From positions 82,993 to 146,992 of the forward strand of contig NZ_JAAWWD010000034.1 of the NCBI RefSeq assembly GCF_021404545.1: a stretch of 64,000 nucleotides of DNA, in the 5' to 3' direction. Source of the DNA: Aestuariivita sp. (lineage in GTDB: Bacteria; Pseudomonadota; Alphaproteobacteria; Rhodobacterales; Rhodobacteraceae). Below are positions 23,633-33,073 of this stretch, in pieces. Position 1 is the stretch's first letter. Each line of letters begins with the position of its first letter. Position numbers and translations under genes: made by a program. Under the pieces are notes generated by a model, which saw nothing but the letters and a program-made list of their open reading frames with translations, was not told where the DNA came from and did no database searches.

Positions 23633-26524
23633 ATGCCGCTAGATACGCTAAAGGGCCGGTTTTCCGGGGAAATTCTTGAGGACGCCTTTTCCCGAGGGCG
23701 TTATTCGACCGATGCATCGATCTATCAGATAATGCCATCGGCAGTCGCGATTCCCCGCTCCAGAGACGATATCTCCGTCGCGCTGGAGGCCGCGCGGGCC
23801 GCCGGAATGCCGGTGACGGGGCGCGGGGGCGGTACGTCTCAATGTGGCCAGACGGTCAATTCCGGCCTGATCCTCGACAACTCCAAGCATTTCAACCGCA
23901 TTCTGGAGATTGATGTCGAAGGCCGCCGCGCCATCGTAGAACCCGGCGTGGTGCTGGACGATCTGAACCGGGCGCTGAAACCCCATGGTCTGTGGTTCCC
24001 GGTCGATGTCTCGACGGCGTCGCGCGCGACCATCGGCGGCATGGCGGCCAACAACTCCTGCGGCGGACGCTCCCTGCGCTATGGCACGATGCGGTCCAAC
24101 GTGCACGCCATCGACGCGATCCTGGCCGATGGCACCGAGGCACGGTTCGGTGAGGTTCCCGTCGGCACCCTGTCGAACCATCCCGCACAAGCGATCGTGG
24201 ACGATATGCTTCGTCTTGGTGCGGCCCATGGCGATCTGATCGATGCGCGGTTTCCCAAGCTGAACCGCCGGGTCGGCGGCTATAACCTCGACGCTCTGGC
24301 CCCTGGAGATGCGCCAATAAACCTGTCGCATCTCTTGGTTGGCTCCGAAGGGACGCTGGCCTATTTCACCGCCATCGAGCTGAAGCTCTGGCCGCTGGTA
24401 GGGGAGCGTGTCCTTGCGGTCTGCCACTTCCCCAGCTTCTATCAGGCGATGGATGCGACCCAGCACCTGGTCGCGCTGAACCCGCTTTCGGTTGAGCTGG
24501 TCGACAACACGATGATTGGCCTCTCGCGGCAGATCCCACTGTTCCGGCGCACGATCGAGAATTTCGTCAACGGCGATCCTGCGGCGGTTCTCCTGGTGGA
24601 GTTCGACGAAGGCTCAGCCGAGGCCAATGCCGGGAAACTAAAAGACATCGAAGCGCGCATGAACGATCTGGGGTTCTCCTGGAGCGGTGAGGGCGGCAAC
24701 TGGGGTGGTGTGAAACCGATCACCGACCAGCGCCTGCAAGGGCAGATCGCCGAGGTGCGCAAATCCGGCCTCAACATCATGATGTCGATGAAGCAGGAGG
24801 GCAAACCCGTTTCCTTCGTCGAGGATTGCGCCGTCGAATTGACTGACCTGGCGGATTACACCGCGCGGCTGACCGACGTCTTTGAGCGTCACGGCACCCA
24901 AGGCACCTGGTACGCCCATGCGTCCGTCGGATGCTTACATGTTCGGCCGGTTCTGAACCTCAAGCTGGAAGACGATGTGAAGAAGATGCGGTCCATCGCC
25001 GAAGAGGCCTTTGCCCTGGTCGCCGAATACAAAGGGTCGCATTCGGGTGAGCATGGCGATGGGATCGTCCGCTCGGAGTTTCATGAACGCATGTATGGGA
25101 CCGAGATCACCGATCTCTTCCGGGATGTGAAACAGCGGTTCGACCCGGATGGGGTGCTGAACCCCGGCAAGATCGTCGACCCGCCCAAAATGGATGACCG
25201 CAGTCTGTTCCGCTATAGCGCGGACTACTCCGTCCCGGCGCTGAAAACGGCCTTCGACTGGTCCGCCTGGCCGGGCGCAGGTGGCGGATTTCAGGGCGCG
25301 GTCGAGATGTGCAACAACAACGGCGCCTGTCGCAAGCTGAAGGGTGGCGCGATGTGCCCCTCCTACCGCGTGACCCGGAATGAACGCGACGTCACGCGTG
25401 GTCGTGCCAACAGCTTGCGCCTGGCCATCTCGGGGCAGCTTGGACCGGATGCCCTGACATCGGATGCGATGGCCGAGACGATGAAGCTCTGCGTGTCCTG
25501 CAAGGCCTGCAAACGCGAATGTCCGACCGGCGTGGATATGGCGCGCATGAAGACCGAAGTCTTGGCGGCGCGGGTGCAGAAGCACGGGCTGAGCCTGCAT
25601 GACCGCCTGGTGGGCTACATGCCCCGCTATGCCCCTTGGGCCGCGCGCGCGCCGTGGCTGATGAACCTGCGCAACCGCGTGCCGGGCCTTGCAAAGCTGA
25701 CCGAGGGTTTGACCGGATTTGCGGCCGCCCGCGATCTGCCGACCTGGTCGGCCAACCGGTTCCGCGACGCGGAATTTGCAGATCCCAACCCCGACGTCAT
25801 CCTCTTCGCGGATGCCTTCAATCGGTATTTCGAGCCCGAGAACCTGCGTGCTGCAGGACGCGTTCTGAGGGCCGCTGGCCTCAAAGTGCAGGTGGCCACT
25901 CCCGTCCACGGAGGGCGTCCGCTGGATTGTGGTCGGACGCTCCTCTCGGTTGGGCTGGTCGAGAACGCCCGCGCCGAGGCCGAGCGGCTGGTTGCGGCGC
26001 TTTTGCCCCATGCCGAGGCGGGCATACCGGTTATCGGGCTCGAACCGTCGTCGCTGCTGACCCTGCGCGATGAAATTCCGGCGCTGATCACCGATGGGCG
26101 GGCCGAGACGGTCGCCGCGCAGGCCCTAATGCTGGAGGAGTATCTGGTCAAGCATGATGTCAACCTGCCGCTGCGGGCTCTGGGTCAGAAAATCCTGTTG
26201 CATGGACACTGTCATCAAAAGGCGCATCAGGTGATGCCGGACGTTCAGGCCGCCCTCGACAGGATCCCGGATGCCGAGGTGGACGTCATCGAGACCAGTT
26301 GCTGCGGAATGGCCGGGGCTTTCGGCTATGGCCGTGATACGGTAGATGTATCGCTAAAGATGGCCGAGGCCGATCTGCTTCCGGCTGTACGACAGGCATC
26401 GCGCGATACATTGATTGTTGCCGATGGCACGTCCTGTCGACACCAGATCGCCGATGGGGCTGACCGCCAGGCCATACATGTGGCACGCGTGCTGGAAATG
26501 GCCCTTGCAGAGGGAGGCCAATAA
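23633..26524 (+). CDS. Fused FAD-binding / Fe-S 2-hydroxyacid dehydrogenase (GlcD-GlcF-like)
   Basis: The 963-residue fusion combines a GlcD/D-lactate-dehydrogenase-type FAD domain with a GlcF/GlpC-type iron-sulfur domain. The PCMH-type FAD loop GRGGGTSQCGQTVNSGLILD is near residues 62-81, and the C-terminal FAD-linked-oxidase motif HSGEHGDGIVRSEFHERMYG near 474. A first, atypically spaced cysteine set CNNNGAC...CP lies near 559-575. A classical CxxCxxCxxxCP starts at C620. CCG-type ligands HGHCHQK and TSCCGMAGAFGYG are near 858 and 890. Such enzymes oxidise D-2-hydroxyacids to 2-oxoacids and pass electrons to the respiratory chain. It is divergent from aminotransferase-tctCBA and one base before gntR. 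The exact substrate is unknown. Confidence 0.9.
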   Translation: MPLDTLKGRFSGEILEDAFSRGRYSTDASIYQIMPSAVAIPRSRDDISVALEAARAAGMPVTGRGGGTSQCGQTVNSGLILDNSKHFNRILEIDVEGRRAIVEPGVVLDDLNRALKPHGLWFPVDVSTASRATIGGMAANNSCGGRSLRYGTMRSNVHAIDAILADGTEARFGEVPVGTLSNHPAQAIVDDMLRLGAAHGDLIDARFPKLNRRVGGYNLDALAPGDAPINLSHLLVGSEGTLAYFTAIELKLWPLVGERVLAVCHFPSFYQAMDATQHLVALNPLSVELVDNTMIGLSRQIPLFRRTIENFVNGDPAAVLLVEFDEGSAEANAGKLKDIEARMNDLGFSWSGEGGNWGGVKPITDQRLQGQIAEVRKSGLNIMMSMKQEGKPVSFVEDCAVELTDLADYTARLTDVFERHGTQGTWYAHASVGCLHVRPVLNLKLEDDVKKMRSIAEEAFALVAEYKGSHSGEHGDGIVRSEFHERMYGTEITDLFRDVKQRFDPDGVLNPGKIVDPPKMDDRSLFRYSADYSVPALKTAFDWSAWPGAGGGFQGAVEMCNNNGACRKLKGGAMCPSYRVTRNERDVTRGRANSLRLAISGQLGPDALTSDAMAETMKLCVSCKACKRECPTGVDMARMKTEVLAARVQKHGLSLHDRLVGYMPRYAPWAARAPWLMNLRNRVPGLAKLTEGLTGFAAARDLPTWSANRFRDAEFADPNPDVILFADAFNRYFEPENLRAAGRVLRAAGLKVQVATPVHGGRPLDCGRTLLSVGLVENARAEAERLVAALLPHAEAGIPVIGLEPSSLLTLRDEIPALITDGRAETVAAQALMLEEYLVKHDVNLPLRALGQKILLHGHCHQKAHQVMPDVQAALDRIPDAEVDVIETSCCGMAGAFGYGRDTVDVSLKMAEADLLPAVRQASRDTLIVADGTSCRHQIADGADRQAIHVARVLEMALAEGGQ

Positions 26525-26525
26525 C

Positions 26526-27182
26526 ATGAACCTGTCGACCCCGTTGGCCCGGCCATCGCTTCATGAGGAGCTGGTGACCCGATTGCGGCAAGCCATCGTG
26601 GAGGGTTCACTGGAGCCCGGCGCAAAAGTGCCGGAGAGGGAACTGTGCGAAAACCTGGGTGTGTCGCGTACACCATTGCGCGAAGCGCTCAAGGTTCTGG
26701 CCAACGAAGGGCTTGTCATCCTGGAATCGAACCGGGGCGCACGCATCTCTAACGTGACGATGGAGGAGCTGGCAGCCGCGTTTCCGGTGATCGCCGTTCT
26801 GGAAGGTCTGGCCGGGGAGCTGGCCTGCGCTCTGGCTACGGATGAAGAGATCGCCCAGATCGTCACGCGTCATCACGACATGTTCCGATATTATGACGCG
26901 GGCGACAGACCCGCGTATTTTCAGGCCAATCACGATATCCACGCCGCCCTTATGGCCGCGGCGCGCAATCCCGTGCTGGCCCAGCATTACGCGATGCTGT
27001 CCTCGCGGGTCGAGCGGGCGCGCCTTCTGGCAAATGTCTCGGACAGCCGCTGGGCGGAGGCGGTCGAAGAGCATCGCGGCATCCTCGAAGCGGTCGAAAC
27101 CCGCGATGGCTCGCGCCTGAGTACGCTCTTGAAAGAGCATCTGAACAACAAGCTTGCCGCGCTGAAAACCGCCCTGACCTGA
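26526..27182 (+). CDS. GntR family regulator, FCD (FadR) subfamily
   Basis: The 218-residue regulator has a winged helix (residues 10-75; LEPGAKVPERELCENLGVSRTPLREALKVLANEGLVIL is the signature) and a helical FCD effector domain with metal-binding-type positions (a DIHAAL aspartate/histidine segment near 138 and EEHRGILEAV near 185). I chose the ATG at 26526 because it follows the dehydrogenase stop by one base with GGGAGG upstream. It probably controls the divergent carboxylate locus in response to its substrate; the operator candidate is at 23562-23578. Confidence 0.92.
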   Translation: MNLSTPLARPSLHEELVTRLRQAIVEGSLEPGAKVPERELCENLGVSRTPLREALKVLANEGLVILESNRGARISNVTMEELAAAFPVIAVLEGLAGELACALATDEEIAQIVTRHHDMFRYYDAGDRPAYFQANHDIHAALMAAARNPVLAQHYAMLSSRVERARLLANVSDSRWAEAVEEHRGILEAVETRDGSRLSTLLKEHLNNKLAALKTALT

Positions 27183-27422
27183 GGCCGATGACGCCCCGTG
27201 ACGCATCCCAAAGGCGGGTGATCTGCGTCCGAAGTATGGTTTTCTGAAGGCTTGGCGAAGGTCTCATTTTGTGCCGTCATCGGAAGGCCGTTCAGGACAT
27301 GCGCCTTTTGCGGCGCGCAGGCCCGCCAGACCATTCCATGTCATAGCTGCGTCAATCTTGATCGGTAGGCCACAACAAGATCAGCTACATGGGGTTCCAA
27401 ACCGTTGAAAGGGATCGCTCCA

Positions 27423-28805
27423 ATGTCCAAGAAAGCCAGCTTTGTCGTGGATCGCCGTCTGGTGTTGGCAGGAGGGGCTGCGGCGTTGACCGCAGCCGCG
27501 CTGCCGTCGACGGTGGGAGCACAGGACGCCGCCGACGCTGTGTTGTTTACCCTGTCTGACCTGCACGCGCCTTATGTCCGCTTGCCTGCTGTGTTGGACA
27601 CGATCCGTACAATGAAGGCGCAGGCAGGCCTTCCCAGCGCGGTGCTGTTGAACGGAGATATCTTTGAGCGGGGCAATGTCGTCTGCGAGCGCTCGGGCGG
27701 TGCAGTCGATTGGGCGTTTTTGTCCGCACTCGCCGCCGAGATGCCGGTCGTGGTCAATCTGGGCAATCACGAAACGGCCATTCTGGATGACATGGTGACG
27801 TTTGCGGCGCGGGCGGATCAGGCGGGTATCGGTGTGATCTCCAACCTGATTGACCGCCGGACGGGGCGGTTTTTCGCACCGATATCAGATCGGCTGGGCC
27901 TTGGTGGCATCGACATTTCCGTACTGGGGCTTGCTGCAACGAACCCGTTTGTCTACCGCCCCGCCGTTCGCGAAACGCTGACATTTCTGGACACGGCACA
28001 GTTCGTTGAAGACGCGTTTGAAGAAAGCTCTGCCGGAGCCGATCTCGCCTTGATCATGAGCCATGCGGGCGTTGCCCCTGACAAGACCTATATCGATGCT
28101 TTGCCTGCGGGGACGGTGATCCAAGGCGCGCATGATCACCTGAGCTTCGATCTGGTTCACAACGATGTTCGCTATTTTCACGGTGGCAGCTGGGGCGCGC
28201 AGATTGGCCTGCTGTCGCTGACCAAAGGGGCGGACGGCGTCCGGACGGATTACCGGACCCAAGCGGTGGCCCCGAGCGGCGGCGACGCGGCGCTCGCGGC
28301 GTTGATCGATGCCCAAAAGGCCCAGCATCTTACTGCGCAAGATACCGAAGTGATTGCGACACTGCCCTTGGCACTCGATCTGCATGCATCGATCCTGGTG
28401 GCGACCGAGGCGGTGCGCATCGCCACCCAAGCGGACCTGGCGATGATCGGCCATACGACATTTGGCGCGCCCTTGGCTGCGGGGCCTTTGACCCGTTACG
28501 ATTTCGACGCCTTTGTCCGGTTTGGAGGACGGCTGCTGGTCACCGAAATCTCGGGCGCGGATCTGGCGCCAATCCTGGCCCGGTCCAATCAGTTCACGGC
28601 CCAGAATCTGGAGGGTCGCACCGGCGACTATGTCCATGTCGCGGCGGTCGATCTGGATAAATCCAGGACCTACAGGCTGGCGGTGAATGCCTGGACCGCG
28701 ATCAACCAAGCCACGTATCTCGGAACGACGGGCTTGGCCTTTGAGCAGGTCGAGGGGCTGGAGCTCAAGGCCGTGATCTCCGAGCACCTCAAAGCGACGT
28801 TCTAA
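27423..28805 (+). CDS. Exported 5'-nucleotidase / calcineurin-type phosphoesterase
   Basis: The 460-residue protein begins with a Tat-type leader (DRRLVLAGGAAALTAAALP, cleavage near AQDA, residue 34). Metallophosphoesterase motifs follow in order: SDLHAP near 43, NGDIFERGN near 78, LGNHE near 112, SHAG near 214 and GAHDH near 236. The C-terminal 150 residues resemble the 5'-nucleotidase substrate domain. It would hydrolyse nucleotides or similar phosphate esters in the periplasm using two metal ions; the normal first-motif DxH is present as DLH. AAGGGA lies eight bases before this ATG. No partner genes are adjacent. Confidence 0.85.
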   Translation: MSKKASFVVDRRLVLAGGAAALTAAALPSTVGAQDAADAVLFTLSDLHAPYVRLPAVLDTIRTMKAQAGLPSAVLLNGDIFERGNVVCERSGGAVDWAFLSALAAEMPVVVNLGNHETAILDDMVTFAARADQAGIGVISNLIDRRTGRFFAPISDRLGLGGIDISVLGLAATNPFVYRPAVRETLTFLDTAQFVEDAFEESSAGADLALIMSHAGVAPDKTYIDALPAGTVIQGAHDHLSFDLVHNDVRYFHGGSWGAQIGLLSLTKGADGVRTDYRTQAVAPSGGDAALAALIDAQKAQHLTAQDTEVIATLPLALDLHASILVATEAVRIATQADLAMIGHTTFGAPLAAGPLTRYDFDAFVRFGGRLLVTEISGADLAPILARSNQFTAQNLEGRTGDYVHVAAVDLDKSRTYRLAVNAWTAINQATYLGTTGLAFEQVEGLELKAVISEHLKATF

Positions 28806-28985
28806 GGCCTGCGTCGCCAATCGTCGGCCAGGCCCAAGGGCGATTCTGTTCCCGATGCCGGTGACGCGGGACTGAAACGTCGGCCTCTCTCTGGATCGTT
28901 CAAGACGGGGCGGCAAGTCTTTCCCTAGCCTTGTTGTATCGCGCCAGGACCTGACGTCCTGCACGTACAATAAAGGGAGGAAACC

Positions 28986-30629
28986 ATGCTAGATCAAAAC
29001 ACATCATCCCAGGCCGCGCCGTCAGACCAGGACGAGGTCACGCTTGACGCGCTGGTCATCGGAGCGGGCGTCGGAGGGCTCTATCAGCTCTATCAGCTGC
29101 GCGAGCAGGGCCTTTCGGTGGCCGCTGTCGAAGCCGCAAGCGATGTCGGGGGCACCTGGTTCTGGAACCGCTACCCCGGCGCGCGTTTCGATTCCGAAGG
29201 CTATATCTATCAGTATCTGTTCGATGAAGCGCTCTATAAGGACTGGTCATGGAGCGAACGGTTCCCCGGCCAGCCTGAAATCGAGCGCTGGATGCAGTAT
29301 GTCACCGACCGGCTGGATCTGCGCAAGAACATTCGTTTCGGCACGACCGTCACGGCCGCCCATTTCGATGAGGCCACCGCACGCTGGAGGGTGACGACAG
29401 ACACGGGCGTGACCTACAGCACCCAGTTTCTGGTGTCCTGCACGGGTGTTCTTTCGGTGCCTCTGGGCGGTCTCTATCCGGGCGAGGACACGTTTGAAGG
29501 TGACATCCTGCATACCTCGCGCTGGCCCGAAGGCGGCATTGACGTGACCGGCAAGCGCGTTGGCGTGATCGGCACCGGCGCCACAGGCGTTCAGGTCATC
29601 CAGACAATCGCACCGCAGGTGGCGGATTTGACGGTTTTCGTTCGGACCCCGCAATACATCATACCGATGAAAAACCCCAAATACGGCCCCTCCGATGTCG
29701 AGGCGTATAAGGACCGCTTTGACGAGCTGCGCAGCACACTCTTCAACACGTTCACCGGCTTCGAGTACGATTTCGAGGTCGCCTGGGCAGACCTGACGCC
29801 CGAGCAACGCCTGGAGCGTCTGGAGACGCTTTACGAGGACGGATCGCTCAAGATATGGTTGGCCGGTTTCGCCGAGATCCTGTCGCAGCAGGACGTGTCC
29901 GAAGAGGTTTCTGAGTTCGTGCGCGGCAAGATGCGCGAACGGCTGAAAGATCCCGAACTGATCGAGACGCTGGTGCCCACCGAATACGGCTTTGGCACCC
30001 GCCGGGTTCCTCTCGATACCGGTTATCTGGAGGCCTACCGGCGCGACAATGTCCATGCGGTCAACCTGCGCAAAACCGCGATCTCTCATATCGAAGCCAA
30101 GGGCATTCGCATGCAGGACGGCACGCTGCACGAGTTGGATGTGATCGTGATGGCGGTGGGGTTTGACGCCTCGACCGGGGCGCTGGCCCGGATCGATGTC
30201 CGAGGCAGGGACGGGCGCAGCCTGCGCGAAGACTGGGGGCGCGACATCCGCACAACGATGGGCCTTCAAAAGCACGGCTATCCCAATCTCTTTCTGACCG
30301 GCGCGCCGCTGGCGCCATCTGCGGCGCTGTGCAACCTGCCGACCTGCTTGCAGCAGCAGACGGAGTGGATATCCGACTGCATCCGGCATGTCCGGACAAC
30401 AGGGCAGACCTCAATCGAACCGCTCGAAGCGACCGAAGACGCCTGGGTCGCCCATCACGACGAGATTGCCAACGCCACCCTGATCGCCAAGACCGACAGC
30501 TGGTGGGTCGGCTCCAATGTCGACGGCAAACCGCGCCGGGTGCTGGCCTATGCGGGCGGAGCCAATACATATAAGGACAAGTGCCGCGATGTCGCCGAGA
30601 GCGGGTATCTGGGCTTCCGGCTGACCTGA
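28986..30629 (+). CDS. Type I Baeyer-Villiger monooxygenase
   Basis: The 547-residue flavoenzyme has a first Rossmann motif GAGVGG (G26-G31), the BVMO fingerprint FxGxxxHTxxWP at F170-P181 (FEGDILHTSRWP) and a second Rossmann motif GTGATG near 196-201. DVGGTWFWNRYPGARFD near 53-69 is also typical. It inserts oxygen next to a ketone using FAD and NADPH, giving an ester or lactone. It is closest in layout to cyclohexanone/steroid-type enzymes; the substrate is unknown. GGGAGG precedes the ATG. It converges with an AraC regulator 16 bases away, and a serine hydrolase lies behind that. Together they make a ketone-to-ester-to-acid pathway plausible. Confidence 0.93.
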   Translation: MLDQNTSSQAAPSDQDEVTLDALVIGAGVGGLYQLYQLREQGLSVAAVEAASDVGGTWFWNRYPGARFDSEGYIYQYLFDEALYKDWSWSERFPGQPEIERWMQYVTDRLDLRKNIRFGTTVTAAHFDEATARWRVTTDTGVTYSTQFLVSCTGVLSVPLGGLYPGEDTFEGDILHTSRWPEGGIDVTGKRVGVIGTGATGVQVIQTIAPQVADLTVFVRTPQYIIPMKNPKYGPSDVEAYKDRFDELRSTLFNTFTGFEYDFEVAWADLTPEQRLERLETLYEDGSLKIWLAGFAEILSQQDVSEEVSEFVRGKMRERLKDPELIETLVPTEYGFGTRRVPLDTGYLEAYRRDNVHAVNLRKTAISHIEAKGIRMQDGTLHELDVIVMAVGFDASTGALARIDVRGRDGRSLREDWGRDIRTTMGLQKHGYPNLFLTGAPLAPSAALCNLPTCLQQQTEWISDCIRHVRTTGQTSIEPLEATEDAWVAHHDEIANATLIAKTDSWWVGSNVDGKPRRVLAYAGGANTYKDKCRDVAESGYLGFRLT

Positions 30630-30644
30630 GCCGGAGGCGCGACA

Positions 30645-31559
30645 TCAAGACAGAACATGCCGCCTGTATTTGCCAGGCGGCATGCCAAAGGTCCGATGAA
30701 AGATCCGGGTCAAATGGGCCTGGTCCGAGAACCCGCACATCGCTGCGATTTCACTCAGGGGCAGGCTCGTGCTGATCAACAGGCGTTTGGCTTGCTCGAC
30801 CCGGCATGACAGGACGAAGGCATAAGGCGGTTGGCCAAAGGCGGTCTTGAACCGCCGTGCAAAGGCCCAGGGGGGCAGCCCCACCTGGGCCGCCATCTCT
30901 TCGAGGCTAATCTGAAACGCAAGATGCTCTTGGATGTATTCCAAGATGTGGCGCCGCATTGAGATGCTGAGGTCGCCATCGGGCCTTTTCCAAGGCGAGG
31001 AGACAGCCGCGTAACTGCGCAGCAGATGGATAATCAGGTCACGGGACAACGCTTCGGCATAGAGCGGTCCACCCAGACCACCGCAGGCCGCTTCGCGAGA
31101 GAACGCGACAACAATCTTCCTGATCACTGAATCCTTCGCGTGCAGCACATCGGGAAGATCGATGTTGTCGCCCTGCCCATCAAGGATTTCTTCGGCGACC
31201 CCTTCCATCAGTTCCTGGGAAAGGTAGATATGCGTGACATACGCGGTCTCGTCCCAATCCCAGATCGATTCCTGCTTGCGCGTCAAAAGCGACGTCGCGC
31301 CGCGTTCCAGGACGGCCTCTTTCCATCTGCCGTCCAAACTGCGCCGCATCGGCGACAGGTCGGCATCGTAGGAGACCAGCGTGTAATCGCGAAGTGCGGG
31401 CACTTCTGCACGTTGCTTTTGAAACTCAAAGGATCGCAACCCTACCCCACCCCAGTCGAGCCCATCGCTCGACCGGAGGGTTTTGCCCGCGACCCAACGG
31501 GTCAGGGATTGCCATCGAATAGGCGTGGCGTTGTGCCCCTCTCGGTGATCAAGTCCCAT
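30645..31559 (-). CDS. AraC family transcriptional regulator
   Basis: The product of 304 residues has an N-terminal effector region without recognised motif and a C-terminal double helix-turn-helix: ISLEEMAAQVGLPPWAFARRFKTAFGQPPYAFVLSCRVEQAKRLL, then LSEIAAMCGFSDQAHLTRIFHRTFGMPPGKYRRH (last ~95 residues). I placed the start at the ATG 31559, 8 bases after the hydrolase stop. A GTG 19 codons upstream overlapping that gene is possible. It lies downstream of the serine hydrolase on the same strand and converges on the monooxygenase, which it probably regulates. Confidence 0.88.
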   Translation of the reverse strand: MGLDHREGHNATPIRWQSLTRWVAGKTLRSSDGLDWGGVGLRSFEFQKQRAEVPALRDYTLVSYDADLSPMRRSLDGRWKEAVLERGATSLLTRKQESIWDWDETAYVTHIYLSQELMEGVAEEILDGQGDNIDLPDVLHAKDSVIRKIVVAFSREAACGGLGGPLYAEALSRDLIIHLLRSYAAVSSPWKRPDGDLSISMRRHILEYIQEHLAFQISLEEMAAQVGLPPWAFARRFKTAFGQPPYAFVLSCRVEQAKRLLISTSLPLSEIAAMCGFSDQAHLTRIFHRTFGMPPGKYRRHVLS

Positions 31560-31567
31560 CGATCTGG

Positions 31568-32767
31568 TTAAGCGGCGGCCCGTGATTGCATATGAGAGTA
31601 GACGGCCGTTTCCCACTCAAGATAGCGCGTAAACGAGATCGCATCCGCGAAGGGCAGGATTTGCGTGGCCCAGAATCCACCGATACCGGATTCGCGGTCA
31701 ATCCAGTAGAAACAATTGGCCAGCCCGGCCCAGGCAAGACCACCCGGCGGACGCCCCGTGGGTGCCGTTTCGGCATTGACCATAAAGCTCAGCGCCCAAT
31801 CCTTTTGCTGGCCGGGAAAGAACTCCGCATCATTGGTCAGCGTCGGGTCTGTCGTTTTGAGGCCCACGACCTCCAGCCCCTCGCCAAGATGGCCAAGGCT
31901 GGCCATCTGGATGGTTTCGGGCCTCAGGACATCCCCGTTCTCCCCACGGCCATCGTTCAACCACATGCGGATGAACCGCAGATAATCCGGTACGGTGCCG
32001 TATAGCCCGTGCCCCCCCATATCGACCTCGGGCGCGTCCGGTAGCCCAAACCCGATCATCGGGCTCAGCGAACCGTCCTCGCCGCGCGCGTGGATCGTGG
32101 CAGAGCGCGCCTTCATCTCCTCGGTCCGGGAAAAGGTGGTCTGGGACATCCCGAGCGGCTCAAAGATCCGGTCTGCCATGACCGCGCCAAGCCGCTCGCC
32201 ACGGATCGCCTCAACCACCTGACCGGCCCAGTCGAGTGAGGTTCCATACCACCACCGCGTGCCCGGATCAAAGAGCAACGGAGCCTTGAACGACGCCTTG
32301 GTACAGCTGATCGGCGTCACCTGACCATGTTCGGCTTCGAGCTTTTGATAGGTTTCATCCAGAAAGGCATACCCAAAACCCGCGGTGTGGGTCAGCAATT
32401 GCCGCATCGTGATCCGGCTTGCCGGGGCGCGCAGCCGTGGTTGGCCCGCACTGTCAAACCCCTCGATCACGGGAAGCTCGTCCAGTGCGGGCAGGTACGT
32501 GCCAGCAGGTGCGTCAAGATCAAGCAGCCCCTCTTCGACACATTGAAGAACGGCGGTCGCGGTGATCGCCTTTGTGGTCGAAAAATTGGCAAAGACAGTG
32601 TCTTCGGACATCTTGCCGTCGCCAAGCTCCCGGTCGCCCGCGCTGCCGGAATAGACCGTCCCCTCACGGTCCGTCACCATCGCCACAACACCCGGGACAC
32701 GCTCCTCACCAGACACCGACGCACGCAAAATCGCGTCGAGCTGAGCGTGCATTCTATCCATTGCCAT
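31568..32767 (-). CDS. Serine hydrolase, beta-lactamase/class C-like esterase
   Basis: The 399-residue protein has the class C beta-lactamase/esterase fold motifs: STTK at residues 63-66 (nucleophile S63, K66), the YxS/N-type YGTS at 174-177, and [10 protein letters not shown] near 125. No signal peptide is seen, which argues against a true beta-lactamase and for a cytoplasmic esterase such as EstB-type enzymes. GGAGGAG lies seven bases before the ATG at 32767; another ATG two codons upstream touches that site. With the neighbouring Baeyer-Villiger monooxygenase it could cleave the ester or lactone product; that is an inference from context. Confidence 0.88.
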   Translation of the reverse strand: MAMDRMHAQLDAILRASVSGEERVPGVVAMVTDREGTVYSGSAGDRELGDGKMSEDTVFANFSTTKAITATAVLQCVEEGLLDLDAPAGTYLPALDELPVIEGFDSAGQPRLRAPASRITMRQLLTHTAGFGYAFLDETYQKLEAEHGQVTPISCTKASFKAPLLFDPGTRWWYGTSLDWAGQVVEAIRGERLGAVMADRIFEPLGMSQTTFSRTEEMKARSATIHARGEDGSLSPMIGFGLPDAPEVDMGGHGLYGTVPDYLRFIRMWLNDGRGENGDVLRPETIQMASLGHLGEGLEVVGLKTTDPTLTNDAEFFPGQQKDWALSFMVNAETAPTGRPPGGLAWAGLANCFYWIDRESGIGGFWATQILPFADAISFTRYLEWETAVYSHMQSRAAA

Positions 32768-33073
32768 CTTCATTCTCCTCCACTGACCGCACCATCATGC
32801 GTCGAGTTATGATGAAGAGCCGCCATCCTGTCGTCTTGAACGATTCCGACGCTCCGTCGCCACCCAACCTGCGCCGGATCGTCGAACCCACGCCGGGACG
32901 AGCCGATGACGTAGATCGGCTCGTCCCGGCGGATCGAGCGGCCTGTCGCGCCGCCATCGTCTGGGGTCAGCGCGCCTGTCGCTGCGCCAAGCGATCCAGC
33001 GGCAGCTGCTCTGATCAGTATAGGGCAAAACGGTCCGCTCGGCGCGCGCAAAACTCGCCCGTTGCCATCCCCG
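32768..33073. other. Intergenic region with long inverted repeat
   Basis: These 306 bases separate the serine hydrolase start from the LysR stop. The only clear structure is the inverted repeat at 32891-32931. An open frame on the minus strand runs through it but has no ribosome binding site or recognisable product. Confidence 0.4.
32891..32931. repeat. Perfect 17-bp inverted repeat with 7-base loop
   Basis: CGCCGGGACGAGCCGAT and ATCGGCTCGTCCCGGCG flank GACGTAG. The arms match without a mismatch. No T-tract follows on either strand, so it is not a standard terminator. It lies downstream of the leftward LysR gene and upstream of the serine hydrolase promoter, so it may be a transcript end, an operator or a dispersed palindrome. 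Confidence 0.7.

Noticed and set aside
31568..32767. True class C beta-lactamase (ampC)
   Set aside because: SxxK and YxS are present, but there is no signal peptide, and the context with a monooxygenase fits an esterase better.
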